The translations under genes were made by a program, and so were the position numbers. This document shows, in pieces, positions 11,576 to 23,659 of a stretch of 64,000 bases of DNA. Origin of the DNA: Schistosoma mansoni (lineage: Eukaryota; Platyhelminthes; Trematoda; Strigeidida; Schistosomatidae). Where the stretch lies: contig NC_031498.1 of NCBI RefSeq assembly GCF_000237925.1, positions 17,927,004-17,991,003 on the forward strand. Reading direction: 5' to 3'. The notes under the pieces were generated by a model. The model searched no databases and was not told the DNA's origin. It saw nothing but the letters and a program-made list of their open reading frames with translations. Numbering within the stretch: the stretch's first letter is position 1; each line of letters starts with the position of its first letter.

Positions 11576-12637
11576 AACCACTTTCAATTGGTCACAGTTG
11601 ATGACCTACACTATCACAATAACACCGTCATTCATCATCCCATCCGAAAATACGCACGTATCACCGCAACATCATTCACGTCGGGGTGGACGTGCACGCA
11701 CAAATTACTCCGCAACGTGCAACTCCCACGACAAACACAACCAACTATACTGACTGGATGTGACCAATGCACACAGTCATTCACATTCACTATAGTCTTC
11801 TCATCAACACGTCCTATGAACACACATTCTCTGTCGAGTCCGAGTCAACAACACGCTGGTCGCCATCGATGAACATTCATTCACTCATTCACGATCAATT
11901 CGCATTTGTCATGGATAGACATGGCTGAGCAGTTCATGATCACCATAACCATGGTGAGCTTTGTCATTGTGATTCACCTGTCAACACCCCACTTCCAATC
12001 ACCATTCGATATTCAGTCCACTTCGTCAACGGTCGGTCAAGATCACCATACTTCCCTCCACTTGATTTGTGTAAGGAGTCACGACATGCTCATTACTGGG
12101 GAAATCAGTCCAAGCAATAGCTTCGAAGATTACACTCGAGAATAATAGCTGGGCACAATGGAATCGGTTCAGACACTTATTCGGTGTCCAACACGGAACA
12201 ATTCACCCGTCGATGATTGGACAGAAGTTCAGATGAGTCGAAGCACCAGTCATCAACCAGTCAGTTTTCGTGCAGATCATTGCGCAATCAAGTGAACATG
12301 ACAAGCACTGGTATTAGTGGAAGCATCAGTATCGGCACCGATGGCATCAGTGGTAGAAGCCGCATCGTCGGGTGCAACACAGAGTTGAAAAGGCTGTATG
12401 TTGTTCAAGTGGTCACGAGCACGGTAACATAGCAGTAACCTCAGGCTGACTGATTGGTTACATTCAACTGCACTGATATGCAACGTTAACGACTGAACGT
12501 GAAATCATGTCCACCAATTGGTGGTTGTAAACGTGATGGTGAATTACGTGTGTGTAGTCAGGTGGAGAAGAAGGACTCTGAGTCTGTTCAATCGGTTGCA
12601 AGGAATAATCGAGTAGTAGTAGTAGTAGTAGTAGTAG

Positions 12638-12668
<31 letters not shown>

Positions 12669-13288
12669 GTTGGTGGTGTTGGTGGTGTTGTTGTTGCTGC
12701 TAATAACGATGATGTTGATGAATATGGAGCTGAGTATGGAGCTGAGAATGCTCGTGGTGTTTGTAGAGTTGTTGATGGTATTGTGTGGATGTGCATCGTT
12801 TCGATCGGTGCAATGAATCTGGCTTGTAGTGTGTTGATACTGTGACGATTGGTATATGATAGTGTGTGTGCGTGTGTGAGTGTGTGTGTGTGCAGTGTAG
12901 ATGTTGTTGATACTGGTGACTGGTGAACGTGTAGAGTGCAATAAATGTGTTGTGTTTCGCTTCGACTGATGAATATTGTGCATGATGTGAATGTTGATAA
13001 TTAGTTAGTTGTTGGTTGTGAGAATGGTGTTGTGATAAGTCAACGTTGATTCGATGAGAATGTGGCTGATGATTTTGATGTGGATGTAGTTGTTGATGGA
13101 TGATGGGGAATGGGGAGAGTAGGATGGTAGAGAGTGGAGTAATTATTATTGATAATGATTGGTATTGTGAGTGGGCGTTAGTGTTTGTGTGTAGCTCATG
13201 TGGATGTGTGTGTTCGTGTGCATGACCGAGTGTAGTAGTGGTTGTAGTTTTGTGTGTGTTGATGTGGGTTGTTGATGTAGACGTCCGG

Positions 13289-13359
13289 GCGTCGGTGGTT
13301 CAATGGTAGAATGCTCGCCTGCCACGCGGGCGACCCGGGTTCGATTCCCGGCCGACGCA
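13289..13359 (+). tRNA. tRNA-Gly(GCC), array copy 3
   Basis: Identical to copy 1 over the tRNA, with canonical A and B boxes and a TTTT terminator. Predicted functional. Confidence 0.97.
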
Positions 13360-13365
13360 AACCAC

Positions 13366-13369
13366 TTTT
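13366..13369 (+). terminator. Pol III T4 terminator, copy 3
   Basis: TTTT 7 nt after the tRNA 3' end. Confidence 0.8.
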
Positions 13370-14418
13370 AATTGGTCACAGTTGATGACCTACACTATCA
13401 CAATAACACCGTCATTCATCATCCCATCCGAAAATACGCACGTGTCACCGCAACATCATTCACGTCGGGGTGGACGTGCACGCACAAATTACTCCGCAAC
13501 GTGCAACTCCCACGACAAACACAACCAACTATACTGACTGGATGTGACCAATGCACACAGTCATTCACATTCACTATAGTCTTCTCATCAACACGTCCTA
13601 TGAACACACATTCTCTGTCGAGTCCGAGTCAACAACACGCTGGTCGCCATCGATGAACATTCATTCACTCATTCACGATCAATTCGCATTTGTCATGGAT
13701 AGACATGGCTGAGCAGTTCATGATCACCATAACCATGGTGAGCTTTGTCATTGTGATTCACCTGTCAACACCCCACTTCCAATCACCATTCGATATTCAG
13801 TCCACTTCGTCAACGGTCGGTCAAGATCACCATACTTCCCTCCACTTGATTTGTGTAAGGAGTCACGACATGCTCATTACTGGGGAAATCAGTCCAAGCA
13901 ATAGCTTCGAAGATTACACTCGAGAATAATAGCTGGGCACAATGGAATCGGTTCAGACACTTATTCGGTGTCCAACACGGAACAATTCACCCGTCGATGA
14001 TTGGACAGAAGTTCAGATGAGTCGAAGCACCAGTCATCAACCAGTCAGTTTTCGTGCAGATCATTGCGCAATCAAGTGAACATGACAAGCACTGGTATTA
14101 GTGGAAGCATCAGTATCGGCACCGATGGCATCAGTGGTAGAAGCCGCATCGTCGGGTGCAACACAGAGTTGAAAAGGCTGTATGTTGTTCAAGTGGTCAC
14201 GAGCACGGTAACATAGCAGTAACCTCAGGCTGACTGATTGGTTACATTCAACTGCACTGATATGCAACGTTAACGACTGAACGTGAAATCATGTCCACCA
14301 ATTGGTGGTTGTAAACGTGATGGTGAATTACGTGTGTGTAGTCAGGTGGAGAAGAAGGACTCTGAGTCTGTTCAATCGGTTGCAAGGAATAATCGAGTAG
14401 TAGTAGTAGTAGTAGTAG

Positions 14419-14449
<31 letters not shown>

Positions 14450-15057
14450 GTTGGTGGTGTTGGTGGTGTTGTTGTTGCTGCTAATAACGATGATGTTGAT
14501 GAATATGGAGCTGAGAATGCTCGTGGTGTTTGTAGAGTTGTTGATGGTATTGTGTGGATGTGCATCGTTTCGATCGGTGCAATGAATCTGGCTTGTAGTG
14601 TGTTGATACTGTGACGATTGGTATATGATAGTGTGTGTGCGTGTGTGAGTGTGTGTGTGTGCAGTGTAGATGTTGTTGATACTGGTGACTGGTGAACGTG
14701 TAGAGTGCAATAAATGTGTTGTGTTTCGCTTCGACTGATGAATATTGTGCATGATGTGAATGTTGATAATTAGTTAGTTGTTGGTTGTGAGAATGGTGTT
14801 GTGATAAGTCAACGTTGATTCGATGAGAATGTGGCTGATGATTTTGATGTGGATGTAGTTGTTGATGGATGATGGGGAATGGGGAGAGTAGGATGGTAGA
14901 GAGTGGAGTAATTATTATTGATAATGATTGGTATTGTGAGTGGGCGTTAGTGTTTGTGTGTAGCTCATGTGGATGTGTGTGTTCGTGTGCATGACCGAGT
15001 GTAGTAGTGGTTGTAGTTTTGTGTGTGTTGATGTGGGTTGTTGATGTAGACGTCCGG

Positions 15058-15128
15058 GCGTCGGTGGTTCGATGGTAGAATGCTCGCCTGCCACGCGGGC
15101 GACCCGGGTTCGATTCCCGGCCGACGCA
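15058..15128 (+). tRNA. tRNA-Gly(GCC), array copy 4 with A14G
   Basis: The D loop reads TTCGATGG instead of TTCAATGG, changing the almost invariant A14 to G. A14 pairs with U8 in the tertiary fold and is also the conserved A of the A box, so both transcription and folding may suffer. Stems and the TTTT terminator are intact. It is either a weak gene or a young pseudogene. Confidence 0.9.
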
Positions 15129-15134
15129 AACCAC

Positions 15135-15138
15135 TTTT
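15135..15138 (+). terminator. Pol III T4 terminator, copy 4
   Basis: TTTT 7 nt after the tRNA 3' end. Confidence 0.75.
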
Positions 15139-16826
15139 AATTGGTCACAGTTGATGACCTACACTATCACAATAACACCGTCATTCATCATCCCATCCGA
15201 AAATACGCACGTATCACCGCAACATCATTCACGTCGGGGTGGACGTGCACGCACAAATTACTCCGCAACGTGCAACTCCCACGACAAACACAACCAACTA
15301 TACTGACTGGATGTGACCAATGCACACAGTCATTCACATTCACTATAGTCTTCTCATCAACACGTCCTATGAACACACATTCTCTGTCGAGTCCGAGTCA
15401 ACAACACGCTGGTCGCCATCGATGAACATTCATTCACTCATTCACGATCAATTCGCATTTGTCATGGATAGACATGGCTGAGCAGTTCATGATCACCATA
15501 ACCATGGTGAGCTTTGTCATTGTGATTCACCTGTCAACACCCCACTTCCAATCACCATTCGATATTCAGTCCACTTCGTCAACGGTCGGTCAAGATCACC
15601 ATACTTCCCTCCACTTGATTTGTGTAAGGAGTCACGACATGCTCATTACTGGGGAAATCAGTCCAAGCAATAGCTTCGAAGATTACACTCGAGAATAATA
15701 GCTGGGCACAATGGAATCGGTTCAGACACTTATTCGGTGTCCAACACGGAACAATTCACCCGTCGATGATTGGACAGAAGTTCAGATGAGTCGAAGCACC
15801 AGTCATCAACCAGTCAGTTTTCGTGCAGATCATTGCGCAATCAAGTGAACATGACAAGCACTGGTATTAGTGGAAGCATCAGTATCGGCACCGATGGCAT
15901 CAGTGGTAGAAGCCGCATCGTCGGGTGCAACACAGAGTTGAAAAGGCTGTATGTTGTTCAAGTGGTCACGAGCACGGTAACATAGCAGTAACCTCAGGCT
16001 GACTGATTGGTTACATTCAACTGCACTGATATGCAACGTTAACGACTGAACGTGAAATCATGTCCACCAATTGGTGGTTGTAAACGTGATGGTGAATTAC
16101 GTGTGTGTAGTCAGGTGGAGAAGAAGGACTCTGAGTCTGTTCAATCGGTTGCAAGGAATAATCGAGTAGTAGTAGTAGTAGTAGTAGTGTTGTTGTTGTT
16201 GTTGTTGGTGGTGGTGGTGTTGGTGGTGTTGGTGGTGTTGTTGTTGCTGCTAATAACGATGATGTTGATGAATATGGAGCTGAGAATGCTCGTGGTGTTT
16301 GTAGAGTTGTTGATGGTATTGTGTGGATGTGCATCGTTTCGATCGGTGCAATGAATCTGGCTTGTAGTGTGTTGATACTGTGACGATTGGTATATGATAG
16401 TGTGTGTGCGTGTGTGAGTGTGTGTGTGTGCAGTGTAGATGTTGTTGATACTGGTGACTGGTGAACGTGTAGAGTGCAATAAATGTGTTGTGTTTCGCTT
16501 CGACTGATGAATATTGTGCATGATGTGAATGTTGATAATTAGTTAGTTGTTGGTTGTGAGAATGGTGTTGTGATAAGTCAACGTTGATTCGATGAGAATG
16601 TGGCTGATGATTTTGATGTGGATGTAGTTGTTGATGGATGATGGGGAATGGGGAGAGTAGGATGGTAGAGAGTGGAGTAATTATTATTGATAATGATTGG
16701 TATTGTGAGTGGGCGTTAGTGTTTGTGTGTAGCTCATGTGGATGTGTGTGTTCGTGTGCATGACCGAGTGTAGTAGTGGTTGTAGTTTTGTGTGTGTTGA
16801 TGTGGGTTGTTGATGTAGACGTCCGG

Positions 16827-16897
16827 GCGTCGGTGGTTCGATGGTAGAATGCTCGCCTGCCACGCGGGCGACCCGGGTTCGATTCCCGGCCGACGCA
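16827..16897 (+). tRNA. tRNA-Gly(GCC), array copy 5 with A14G and weakened terminator
   Basis: It carries the same A14G change as copy 4 and the TTTC in place of TTTT seen in copy 2. All helices are paired. It has two independent reasons to be poorly expressed. Confidence 0.88.
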
Positions 16898-18580
16898 AAC
16901 CACTTTCAATTGGTCACAGTTGATGACCTACACTATCACAATAACACCGTCATTCATCATCCCATCCGAAAATACGCACGTATCACCGCAACATCATTCA
17001 CGTCGGGGTGGACGTGCACGCACAAATTACTCCGCAACGTGCAACTCCCACGACAAACACAACCAACTATACTGACTGGATGTGACCAATGCACACAGTC
17101 ATTCACATTCACTATAGTCTTCTCATCAACACGTCCTATGAACACACATTCTCTGTCGAGTCCGAGTCAACAACACGCTGGTCGCCATCGATGAACATTC
17201 ATTCACTCATTCACGATCAATTCGCATTTGTCATGGATAGACATGGCTGAGCAGTTCATGATCACCATAACCATGGTGAGCTTTGTCATTGTGATTCACC
17301 TGTCAACACCCCACTTCCAATCACCATTCGATATTCAGTCCACTTCGTCAACGGTCGGTCAAGATCACCATACTTCCCTCCACTTGATTTGTGTAAGGAG
17401 TCACGACATGCTCATTACTGGGGAAATCAGTCCAAGCAATAGCTTCGAAGATTACACTCGAGAATAATAGCTGGGCACAATGGAATCGGTTCAGACACTT
17501 ATTCGGTGTCCAACACGGAACAATTCACCCGTCGATGATTGGACAGAAGTTCAGATGAGTCGAAGCACCAGTCATCAACCAGTCAGTTTTCGTGCAGATC
17601 ATTGCGCAATCAAGTGAACATGACAAGCACTGGTATTAGTGGAAGCATCAGTATCGGCACCGATGGCATCAGTGGTAGAAGCCGCATCGTCGGGTGCAAC
17701 ACAGAGTTGAAAAGGCTGTATGTTGTTCAAGTGGTCACGAGCACGGTAACATAGCAGTAACCTCAGGCTGACTGATTGGTTACATTCAACTGCACTGATA
17801 TGCAACGTTAACGACTGAACGTGAAATCATGTCCACCAATTGGTGGTTGTAAACGTGATGGTGAATTACGTGTGTGTAGTCAGGTGGAGAAGAAGGACTC
17901 TGAGTCTGTTCAATCGGTTGCAAGGAATAATCGAGTAGTAATAGTAGTAGTAGTAGTGTTGTTGTTGTTGTTGTTGGTGGTGTTGGTGGTGTTGTTGTTG
18001 CTGCTAATAACGATGATGTTGATGAATATGGAGCTGAGAATGCTCGTGGTGTTTGTAGAGTTGTTGATGGTATTGTGTGGATGTGCATCGTTTCGATCGG
18101 TGCAATGAATCTGGCTTGTAGTGTGTTGATACTGTGACGATTGGTATATGATAGTGTGTGTGCGTGTGTGAGTGTGTGTGTGTGCAGTGTAGATGTTGTT
18201 GATACTGGTGACTGGTGAACGTGTAGAGTGCAATAAATGTGTTGTGTTTCGCTTCGACTGATGAATATTGTGCATGATGTGAATGTTGATAATTAGTTAG
18301 TTGTTGGTTGTGAGAATGGTGTTGTGATAAGTCAACGTTGATTCGATGAGAATGTGGCTGATGATTTTGATGTGGATGTAGTTGTTGATGGATGATGGGG
18401 AATGGGGAGAGTAGGATGGTAGAGAGTGGAGTAATTATTATTGATAATGATTGGTATTGTGAGTGGGCGTTAGTGTTTGTGTGTAGCTCATGTGGATGTG
18501 TGTGTTCGTGTGCATGACCGAGTGTAGTAGTGGTTGTAGTTTTGTGTGTGTTGATGTGGGTTGTTGATGTAGACGTCCGG

Positions 18581-18651
18581 GCGCCGGTGGTTCGATGGTA
18601 GAATGCTCGCCTGCCACGCGGGCGACCCGGGTTCGATTCCCGGCCGACGCA
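18581..18651 (+). tRNA. tRNA-Gly(GCC), array copy 6, probable pseudogene
   Basis: The acceptor strand reads GCGCCGG, so position 4 is C facing A69, a mismatch in the acceptor stem. It also carries A14G. The anticodon (GCC), the T arm and the TTTT terminator (18658-18661) are intact. It is the most degraded of the seven copies and lies nearest the right end of the array. Confidence 0.85.
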
Positions 18652-18657
18652 AACCAC

Positions 18658-18661
18658 TTTT
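18658..18661 (+). terminator. Pol III T4 terminator, copy 6
   Basis: TTTT 7 nt after the tRNA 3' end. Confidence 0.75.
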
Positions 18662-19519
18662 AATTGATCACAGTTGATGACCTACACTATCACAATAACA
18701 CCGTCATTCATCATCCCATCCGAAAATACGCACGTATCACCGCAACATCATTCACGTCGGGGTGGACGTGCACGCACAAATTACTCCGCAACGTGCAACT
18801 CCCACGACAAACACAACCAACTATACTGACTGGATGTGACCAATGCACACAGTCATTCACATTCACTATAGTCTTCTCATCAACACGTCCTATGAACACA
18901 CATTCTCTGTCGAGTCCGAGTCAACAACACGCTGGTCGCCATCGATGAACATTCATTCACTCATTCACGATCAATTCGCATTTGTCATGGATAGACATGG
19001 CTGAGCAGTTCATGATCACCATAACCATGGTGAGCTTTGTCATTGTGATTCACCTGTCAACACCCCACTTCCAATCACCATTCGATATTCAGTCCACTTC
19101 GTCAACGGTCGGTCAAGATCACCATACTTCCCTCCACTTGATTTGTGTAAGGAGTCACGACATGCTCATTACTGGGGAAATCAGTCCAAGCAATAGCTTC
19201 GAAGATTACACTCGAGAATAATAGCTGGGCACAATGGAATCGGTTCAGACACTTATTCAACCACCTTCATTTAAAGTCTACATAGTTAACCTGGATTTCC
19301 GTTGCAAAACACTGTGTAAAACTTCTATCTTTTCTCATTTTTTTGCTTTTTAACATTTGGTTGTTCTTACAGACTATTTATTTCTATATAAATTTTTGTA
19401 CAGTATTTCTTCCGAATTATTGTATTCTATTAGAATTTATCTTTCAAATTTTTTTTAAAACTATTCTTTTATTACAAATAATATAAAAATGAAAAAGGAA
19501 ATATCCACCTTAACATGAA

Positions 19520-19870
19520 TATTATCAGAATTGGGGTTAGCGGATATTGTAGTAAGTCTTAATAGTTGAAATCATTAGTCGAATAAAACTAGATCGTCAC
19601 GGAATATCTGGAAGCATAAAACCGACCTCTCGTCCTTGTATGGGACTCCACAACAGTGAGCATTCACGACCCCGCACGTGGGACTCGAATCCAGGACCTT
19701 CGGACTCTTAACCTCTGAACCATTTAGCCGGCAATTAACAGTGATGTCTAACTTCAACCAATCCACGATACTGTGCGGCCTTTCACCATTATCTTCGGTG
19801 AGTAGCTGCCTCTACAACAGATACGGTTGAACTCCACTGGCCACGGCTCGTCACTCGAACTTCAGGAAAT
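19520..19870 (-). mobile_element. SINE family 2 copy, cut by assembly gap
   Basis: On the minus strand, the head region (GTTGAAGTTAGACATCACTG and neighbours) leads to the tRNA-like region with a B-box-like GGATTCGAGTCCCAC. A decayed hammerhead-like module follows (19613-19661; core TTGTGGA, stem II GTCC/GGAC), then the tail. The upstream end runs into the N gap at 19871. Confidence 0.7.
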
Positions 19871-20070
19871 NNNNNNNNNNNNNNNNNNNNNNNNNNNNNN
19901 NNNNNNNNNNNNNNNNNNNNNNNNNNNNNNNNNNNNNNNNNNNNNNNNNNNNNNNNNNNNNNNNNNNNNNNNNNNNNNNNNNNNNNNNNNNNNNNNNNNN
20001 NNNNNNNNNNNNNNNNNNNNNNNNNNNNNNNNNNNNNNNNNNNNNNNNNNNNNNNNNNNNNNNNNNNNNN
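19871..20070. other. Assembly gap, 200 N
   Basis: Exactly 200 N, the same length as the other three gaps, so a placeholder of unknown true size. Confidence 0.99.
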
Positions 20071-21990
20071 TGGCCTAAATAAGTATGATGATAAGTATGG
20101 TGTTCTAACATTTGCGGAGAGTGGAGATATGATCAATAGTTCCTCGACCAGAACGAAAATCAGCCTGCTCCTCGCGAGTCAATCGTTCTCGGGTTTTAAA
20201 CAACCTACGAAGAATGACAGAAGTCAATAGTTTGGACGCAATCGGAAGTGGAATTATCCCCAGATCGTTGTTACAGAAACGACGTGGACCCTTTTTAAAG
20301 ATAGGGACAACCGTCGACTCGTTCCATGATATTGGAACACTCTCTAGCTCCCAGACCTTTGTGAATAACGTTGTCATTTCTTTAACCAGAAAGTCGCCAC
20401 CATCTTTAAAAAGAGCCGGAGGTAAGTCATCTGGGTCCGGTGATTTATAGCGTTTCAAGAGTTGGAGTTCCTTGCGAACTTTCGCCTCATTTTGTGGGGC
20501 TATCGTCCCAGGTCATGGAGGACATGAAAGTCTGATCGATGTTGCCGCAGCAGCAGGCCCGTTGAGCTGCCCTTCGAAGACCTCTGTCCATCGTTCAAGA
20601 CGTCAAGAGATGTTAGTCATTGACATCCCGTCATCTTCACAGATTATTTCACTCAAACCAGACTTCTTGCTGCTAGTGGCTTGGATCAGTTGAAAGGGTT
20701 TCCGGCAGTTACCAGATGTAGCTCATTAGCGCGCTCAAACCACCAGGCTTCTCGGTCCTTACGCAAGCTTTGCTCAATTTCATTACGTAACAGCCTTCGT
20801 TTGTGGTCATACTCACAGTCACTCGGAGTAGACCGACGGGCTTCAATGAGTTGTAAGGAGTCTGAAGAATCCCAGTGCTTATAAGCGGGACGTTTCGCGA
20901 AGCCGCAAGCGACTTTACTCGCCATTTTCATGGCGTCGTGAAGTTGCAGCCAATGCTCATCTATACTTTTCGATGGGATGGTAGCTAGCCTAGAAGCTAG
21001 CTCCGCTCGATACTTACTTGCAACAGAAGTTGCAGCCAGTTTACTAACATTGATCCGTTGATGGCGGTCAATCCTTCGGCCACTGAAAAGTAAGGTGAGA
21101 TTGGCGCAGACCAGGGCATGATCAGACTCCAGATAGGTACTCCAAAAGGAGCGGCAGTCTTGTACACAACCACGCCAGCGGTAGCTGATCGCGATGTGAT
21201 CAATCTGAGTCCACGCTTGAGATATAGAGGGAGGACGCCAGGTGGAACATCGGCGATAACTGTGCCGGAAGTTAGTGCTGGCCAGAAACAGGTTGTGGTC
21301 TATGCACAGTTGCGACCAACAAGGTCCCATCGGCCACCTAAACGACCCTCTTCTGTGCCTAGATGCCCAATCGGAGTATTTAGGTCTCCGGATAGTAATA
21401 AAATACCTGTCGAACGCACTTTCTGAAGAAGAACAGTCAATGGGTGGTAAAATTCAGCCTTGATCGCATGCGGGTCGCAATCTGTCGGAGCATAGGCGGA
21501 GATGACAAAAAGACATCGTTTCTCACAGCGATTTTTTCTCACTTTGATGAAAATTTCTCATCTAACAGCACATAACCGACTGTTGATGGGAATCCACTCA
21601 ATCAATGCTTCTTCAGCTCTAGCGCTTATTGCGACACCAACGCCAGCAAGACCAGACGAAGATGCCACAGGATCCCTGGACAAACGCACGTAAAACAAGC
21701 CTTTTGAAGCGACACATGGAGAGCAAATTTGTAGTACTTCAATAGAGTCTCGAGAACGGGTCTCGGATAGACAACAGACATCGATATTAAGACTTTCTTA
21801 AGAAATAGCCAGCCCTATATGTTGTCCGATCTGCATTAGTGTGCGAACGTTAAAGGAAGCCAGTTTGAACGCTGTACGTAGTTTCAAAAAGACTGGTTCA
21901 GTATTCGTATTAGGTGGAAGCATTCACTTTCGACCAGAATGTCACTCAAGGTCGTTTAGATAAAACAGGGTTTCCACCATGGGCGAGATG
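20071..21990 (-). mobile_element. APE-endonuclease/RT non-LTR retrotransposon (LINE), truncated
   Basis: Minus-strand reading frames follow the order of a LINE ORF2. Near 21700-21540 comes GVGVAISARAEEALIEW-like sequence. At 21542-21300 the AP-endonuclease core appears (FVISAYAPTDC, LLSGDLNTPIGHLGTEE). At 21330-20686 the endonuclease C-terminus (SQAWTQIDHIAISYRWRG, ESDHALVCANL) leads into a linker. At 20458-20105 the reverse transcriptase begins (KSPDPDDLPPALFKDGGD, VVPIFKKGPRR, EEQADFRSGRGTIDHISTL). Frame changes separate these blocks and the gap at 20070 cuts off the catalytic RT half, so it is inactive. Clade is RTE- or CR1-like. It differs from the RTE copy at 52545. Confidence 0.88.
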
Positions 21991-22029
21991 CTGTATAAGT
22001 TGAAAAATGGGAGTACATGAAACGGTATT

Positions 22030-22200
22030 AGAGGAATAGGATACGAAGGGTACACATATACGCTCATATAAAAATATAGTCAAGGTTAATAAGCGAATAG
22101 TGAACAAGATCAAAATATGACTCATAATGTTTAGGTGAATTAGCTTGGCCAGAAGCTAGAATAAAGTATATGGGCTTAACATATAAACCGATACTACAAC
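22030..22200 (+). repeat. Dispersed repeat shared with 6559-6712
   Basis: Diverged but collinear with 6559-6712 (shared ATACGCTCATAT, GATAAGCGAAT-like, GTGGGCTTAAC-like words). In the 6.5-kb copy it precedes an RTE 3' end. Here it abuts a fragment of the (AAAT)n-tailed repeat. Confidence 0.5.
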
Positions 22201-22440
22201 ACCATTGATTTGGAATCAGGGTTTTCCAACTCCCCTTGGTGGACTCACGTTGTCCACCCGCCGGATTAGAGCGCCGGACATTCGCTTTTTGTCCTCTCAA
22301 TTTCGTAAACAACACTCCCACCACGAGAAGACAGTGAGTAGGACTTCCCTGGAAAAGGCTGTATATGTGTGGCCATGTGAGAGCATTTCGGGAGAGAGGG
22401 CGGGCCCTCCTCACTCTCGGCCGTACCAGGGCATGTGGGG
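22196..22440 (-). repeat. (AAAT)n-tailed repeat family, 5' half only
   Basis: The reverse complement matches the first half of the copies at 28803, 41812, 55658 and 62505 (CCCTGGTACGGCCGAGAG, CTCTCACATGGCCA, ATTGAGAGGACGAAAAGCGA, GGAAAACCCTGATTCCAAA). It lacks the 3' half and tail. Confidence 0.75.
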
Positions 22441-22549
22441 GCGAGACTTAGAAGTCTGTGTTAAAACCTGTTTAAAGAATGACAGATTGTGGAAATATCC
22501 AAGTCCTACCTTATTAAATCTGTATAGTCATTTATAACGAAGTCGAGAA

Positions 22550-23650
22550 TGGATTCATCAAAGCACGTCCATCCTCATTTAGCAGTGTTAAGCTCCAACT
22601 TCCATTTTGAGTATCATACGGTGACCTTGCTGAGCTCCATACTGAAACAGTTTTGCATATAGTTTAGCGCATAAGGAGAAAATTAGTACACCACCTTGAG
22701 ATTATTTGGATACCGGAAACGAATCTCTGTGGAAAAATAACTGTGGGTATCATTTATATAAAGTACAAAAAACAACTATGCTTGGTGCACATTAGTTTCC
22801 CTAAGTGATATCAGGATTTCGTGAATTTCGAGTCAAGTTAATGCTTTGTTTGGGGAATTAGAGCTCAGGTCAGCAAGAGATAATTTTGTCTCATAGATAT
22901 GCCCTGATGATGAGCCAGGATCATTAGTAATAGTTTCAGTAACACTATCTTTGTTTGAAATGATCTTTTTCGCAGGTCTTTGATTAGTCGTTGTATCTGA
23001 GACTATACGGAGATTTTCCAACTCGGTAAGTGCACCAACCGACTGTTCTTTCAGTTGTTCGGTAGCTAATAAGGAATCAAGTTTAAACGAGACAGGACAG
23101 GAGAATTTTTGGTGTTTTTTGTTAAGACGGATGCATTGATACGAACTGTTTAGAAGAATAGCAGTTTCTATATCGTGTGCCTCATTGATTTAAATGAACC
23201 CTTGTCGGGTCTATTGTGGATGATTTTACTGTTTCTTGAGACCATTTCCTTAGCAATTTTACTAGCTTTAAAATAAATAACAGGCAGTTTTTAAAACATC
23301 GTCAAGGTCAGAGGGGACCGTGTTATCAAACAATAATAATACTAAGTGACAGCCTTAATTTCATGTTTGGTATCATGTAATGTTAACGGGGAACATGTTA
23401 GCGATTCCATCTCGGAGCATATTTTTCTTGGTTGTTTGTTTACTTGTGTAATTCACACTTTAGGTTATCTACACCATAACATCTTAATGAAGATGAGGTA
23501 TATCCATTAGGTATTGAGCCAGGTAATTGTATGAGTGGGATGAATTCAATCATGACGGGATCTGTTACATACGGTATAAATTGGCTTGGGGGTAAGGTCA
23601 ATAAAAATTTCAATCAACAGGGGCGTTCGAGTTTTTACGGTCTCATTCCA
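22550..23650 (-). mobile_element. Decayed CR1/jockey-like LINE relic
   Basis: Minus-strand translation near 22790-22560 reads LLFVLYINDTHSYFST, YPNNLKVVY, then WKLELNTAK and GWTCFDESILDFV. This is the RT block after the catalytic centre. Upstream (23330-22833) an unassigned frame includes KIAKEMVSRNSKIIHNRPDKG and a 62-codon open stretch, perhaps ORF1 or inter-domain sequence. Many stops. It resembles the relic at 1-1020. Confidence 0.5.
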
Positions 23651-23659
23651 TTTCATTTT

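Larger units (their letters stand above)
8404..19258 (+). repeat. Macrosatellite of ~1.77-kb units, each with a tRNA-Gly gene
   Basis: Six complete units and a 251-bp partial seventh stand head to tail. Taking GTTCATGATC as unit start, they begin at 8405, 10161, 11932, 13716, 15485, 17254 and 19008, giving periods of 1756, 1771, 1784, 1769, 1769 and 1754. Units look more than 99% identical outside a variable trinucleotide tract (TAG, TTG and GGT runs), which explains most of the length variation. Each unit runs from a mixed or A/C-rich left part, through about 700 bp of strongly G/T-rich DNA, to the tRNA gene, then about 350 bp of A/C-rich DNA. No protein-coding function is supported. The near-identity implies recent expansion or ongoing homogenisation. 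Confidence 0.97.

Noticed and set aside
14481-16909. Minus-strand open frames of 217-219 codons (14481-15134, 16250-16909) through the tRNA and G/T-rich spacer
   Set aside because: The N-terminal part is the antisense translation of the tRNA gene and the rest is Thr/His-rich low-complexity from TG repeats. Frame length varies with the microsatellite between units.
10135-19221. Recurring 60-117-codon frames in every macrosatellite unit on both strands
   Set aside because: Near-identical DNA conserves all frames equally. Overlapping frames on both strands, no domain and no codon signature argue against coding.
8404-19258. CRISPR-like or rDNA array
   Set aside because: Repeat units are 1.77 kb without short spacers, the genome is eukaryotic, and no rRNA sequence is present. 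The only RNA gene in the unit is tRNA-Gly.
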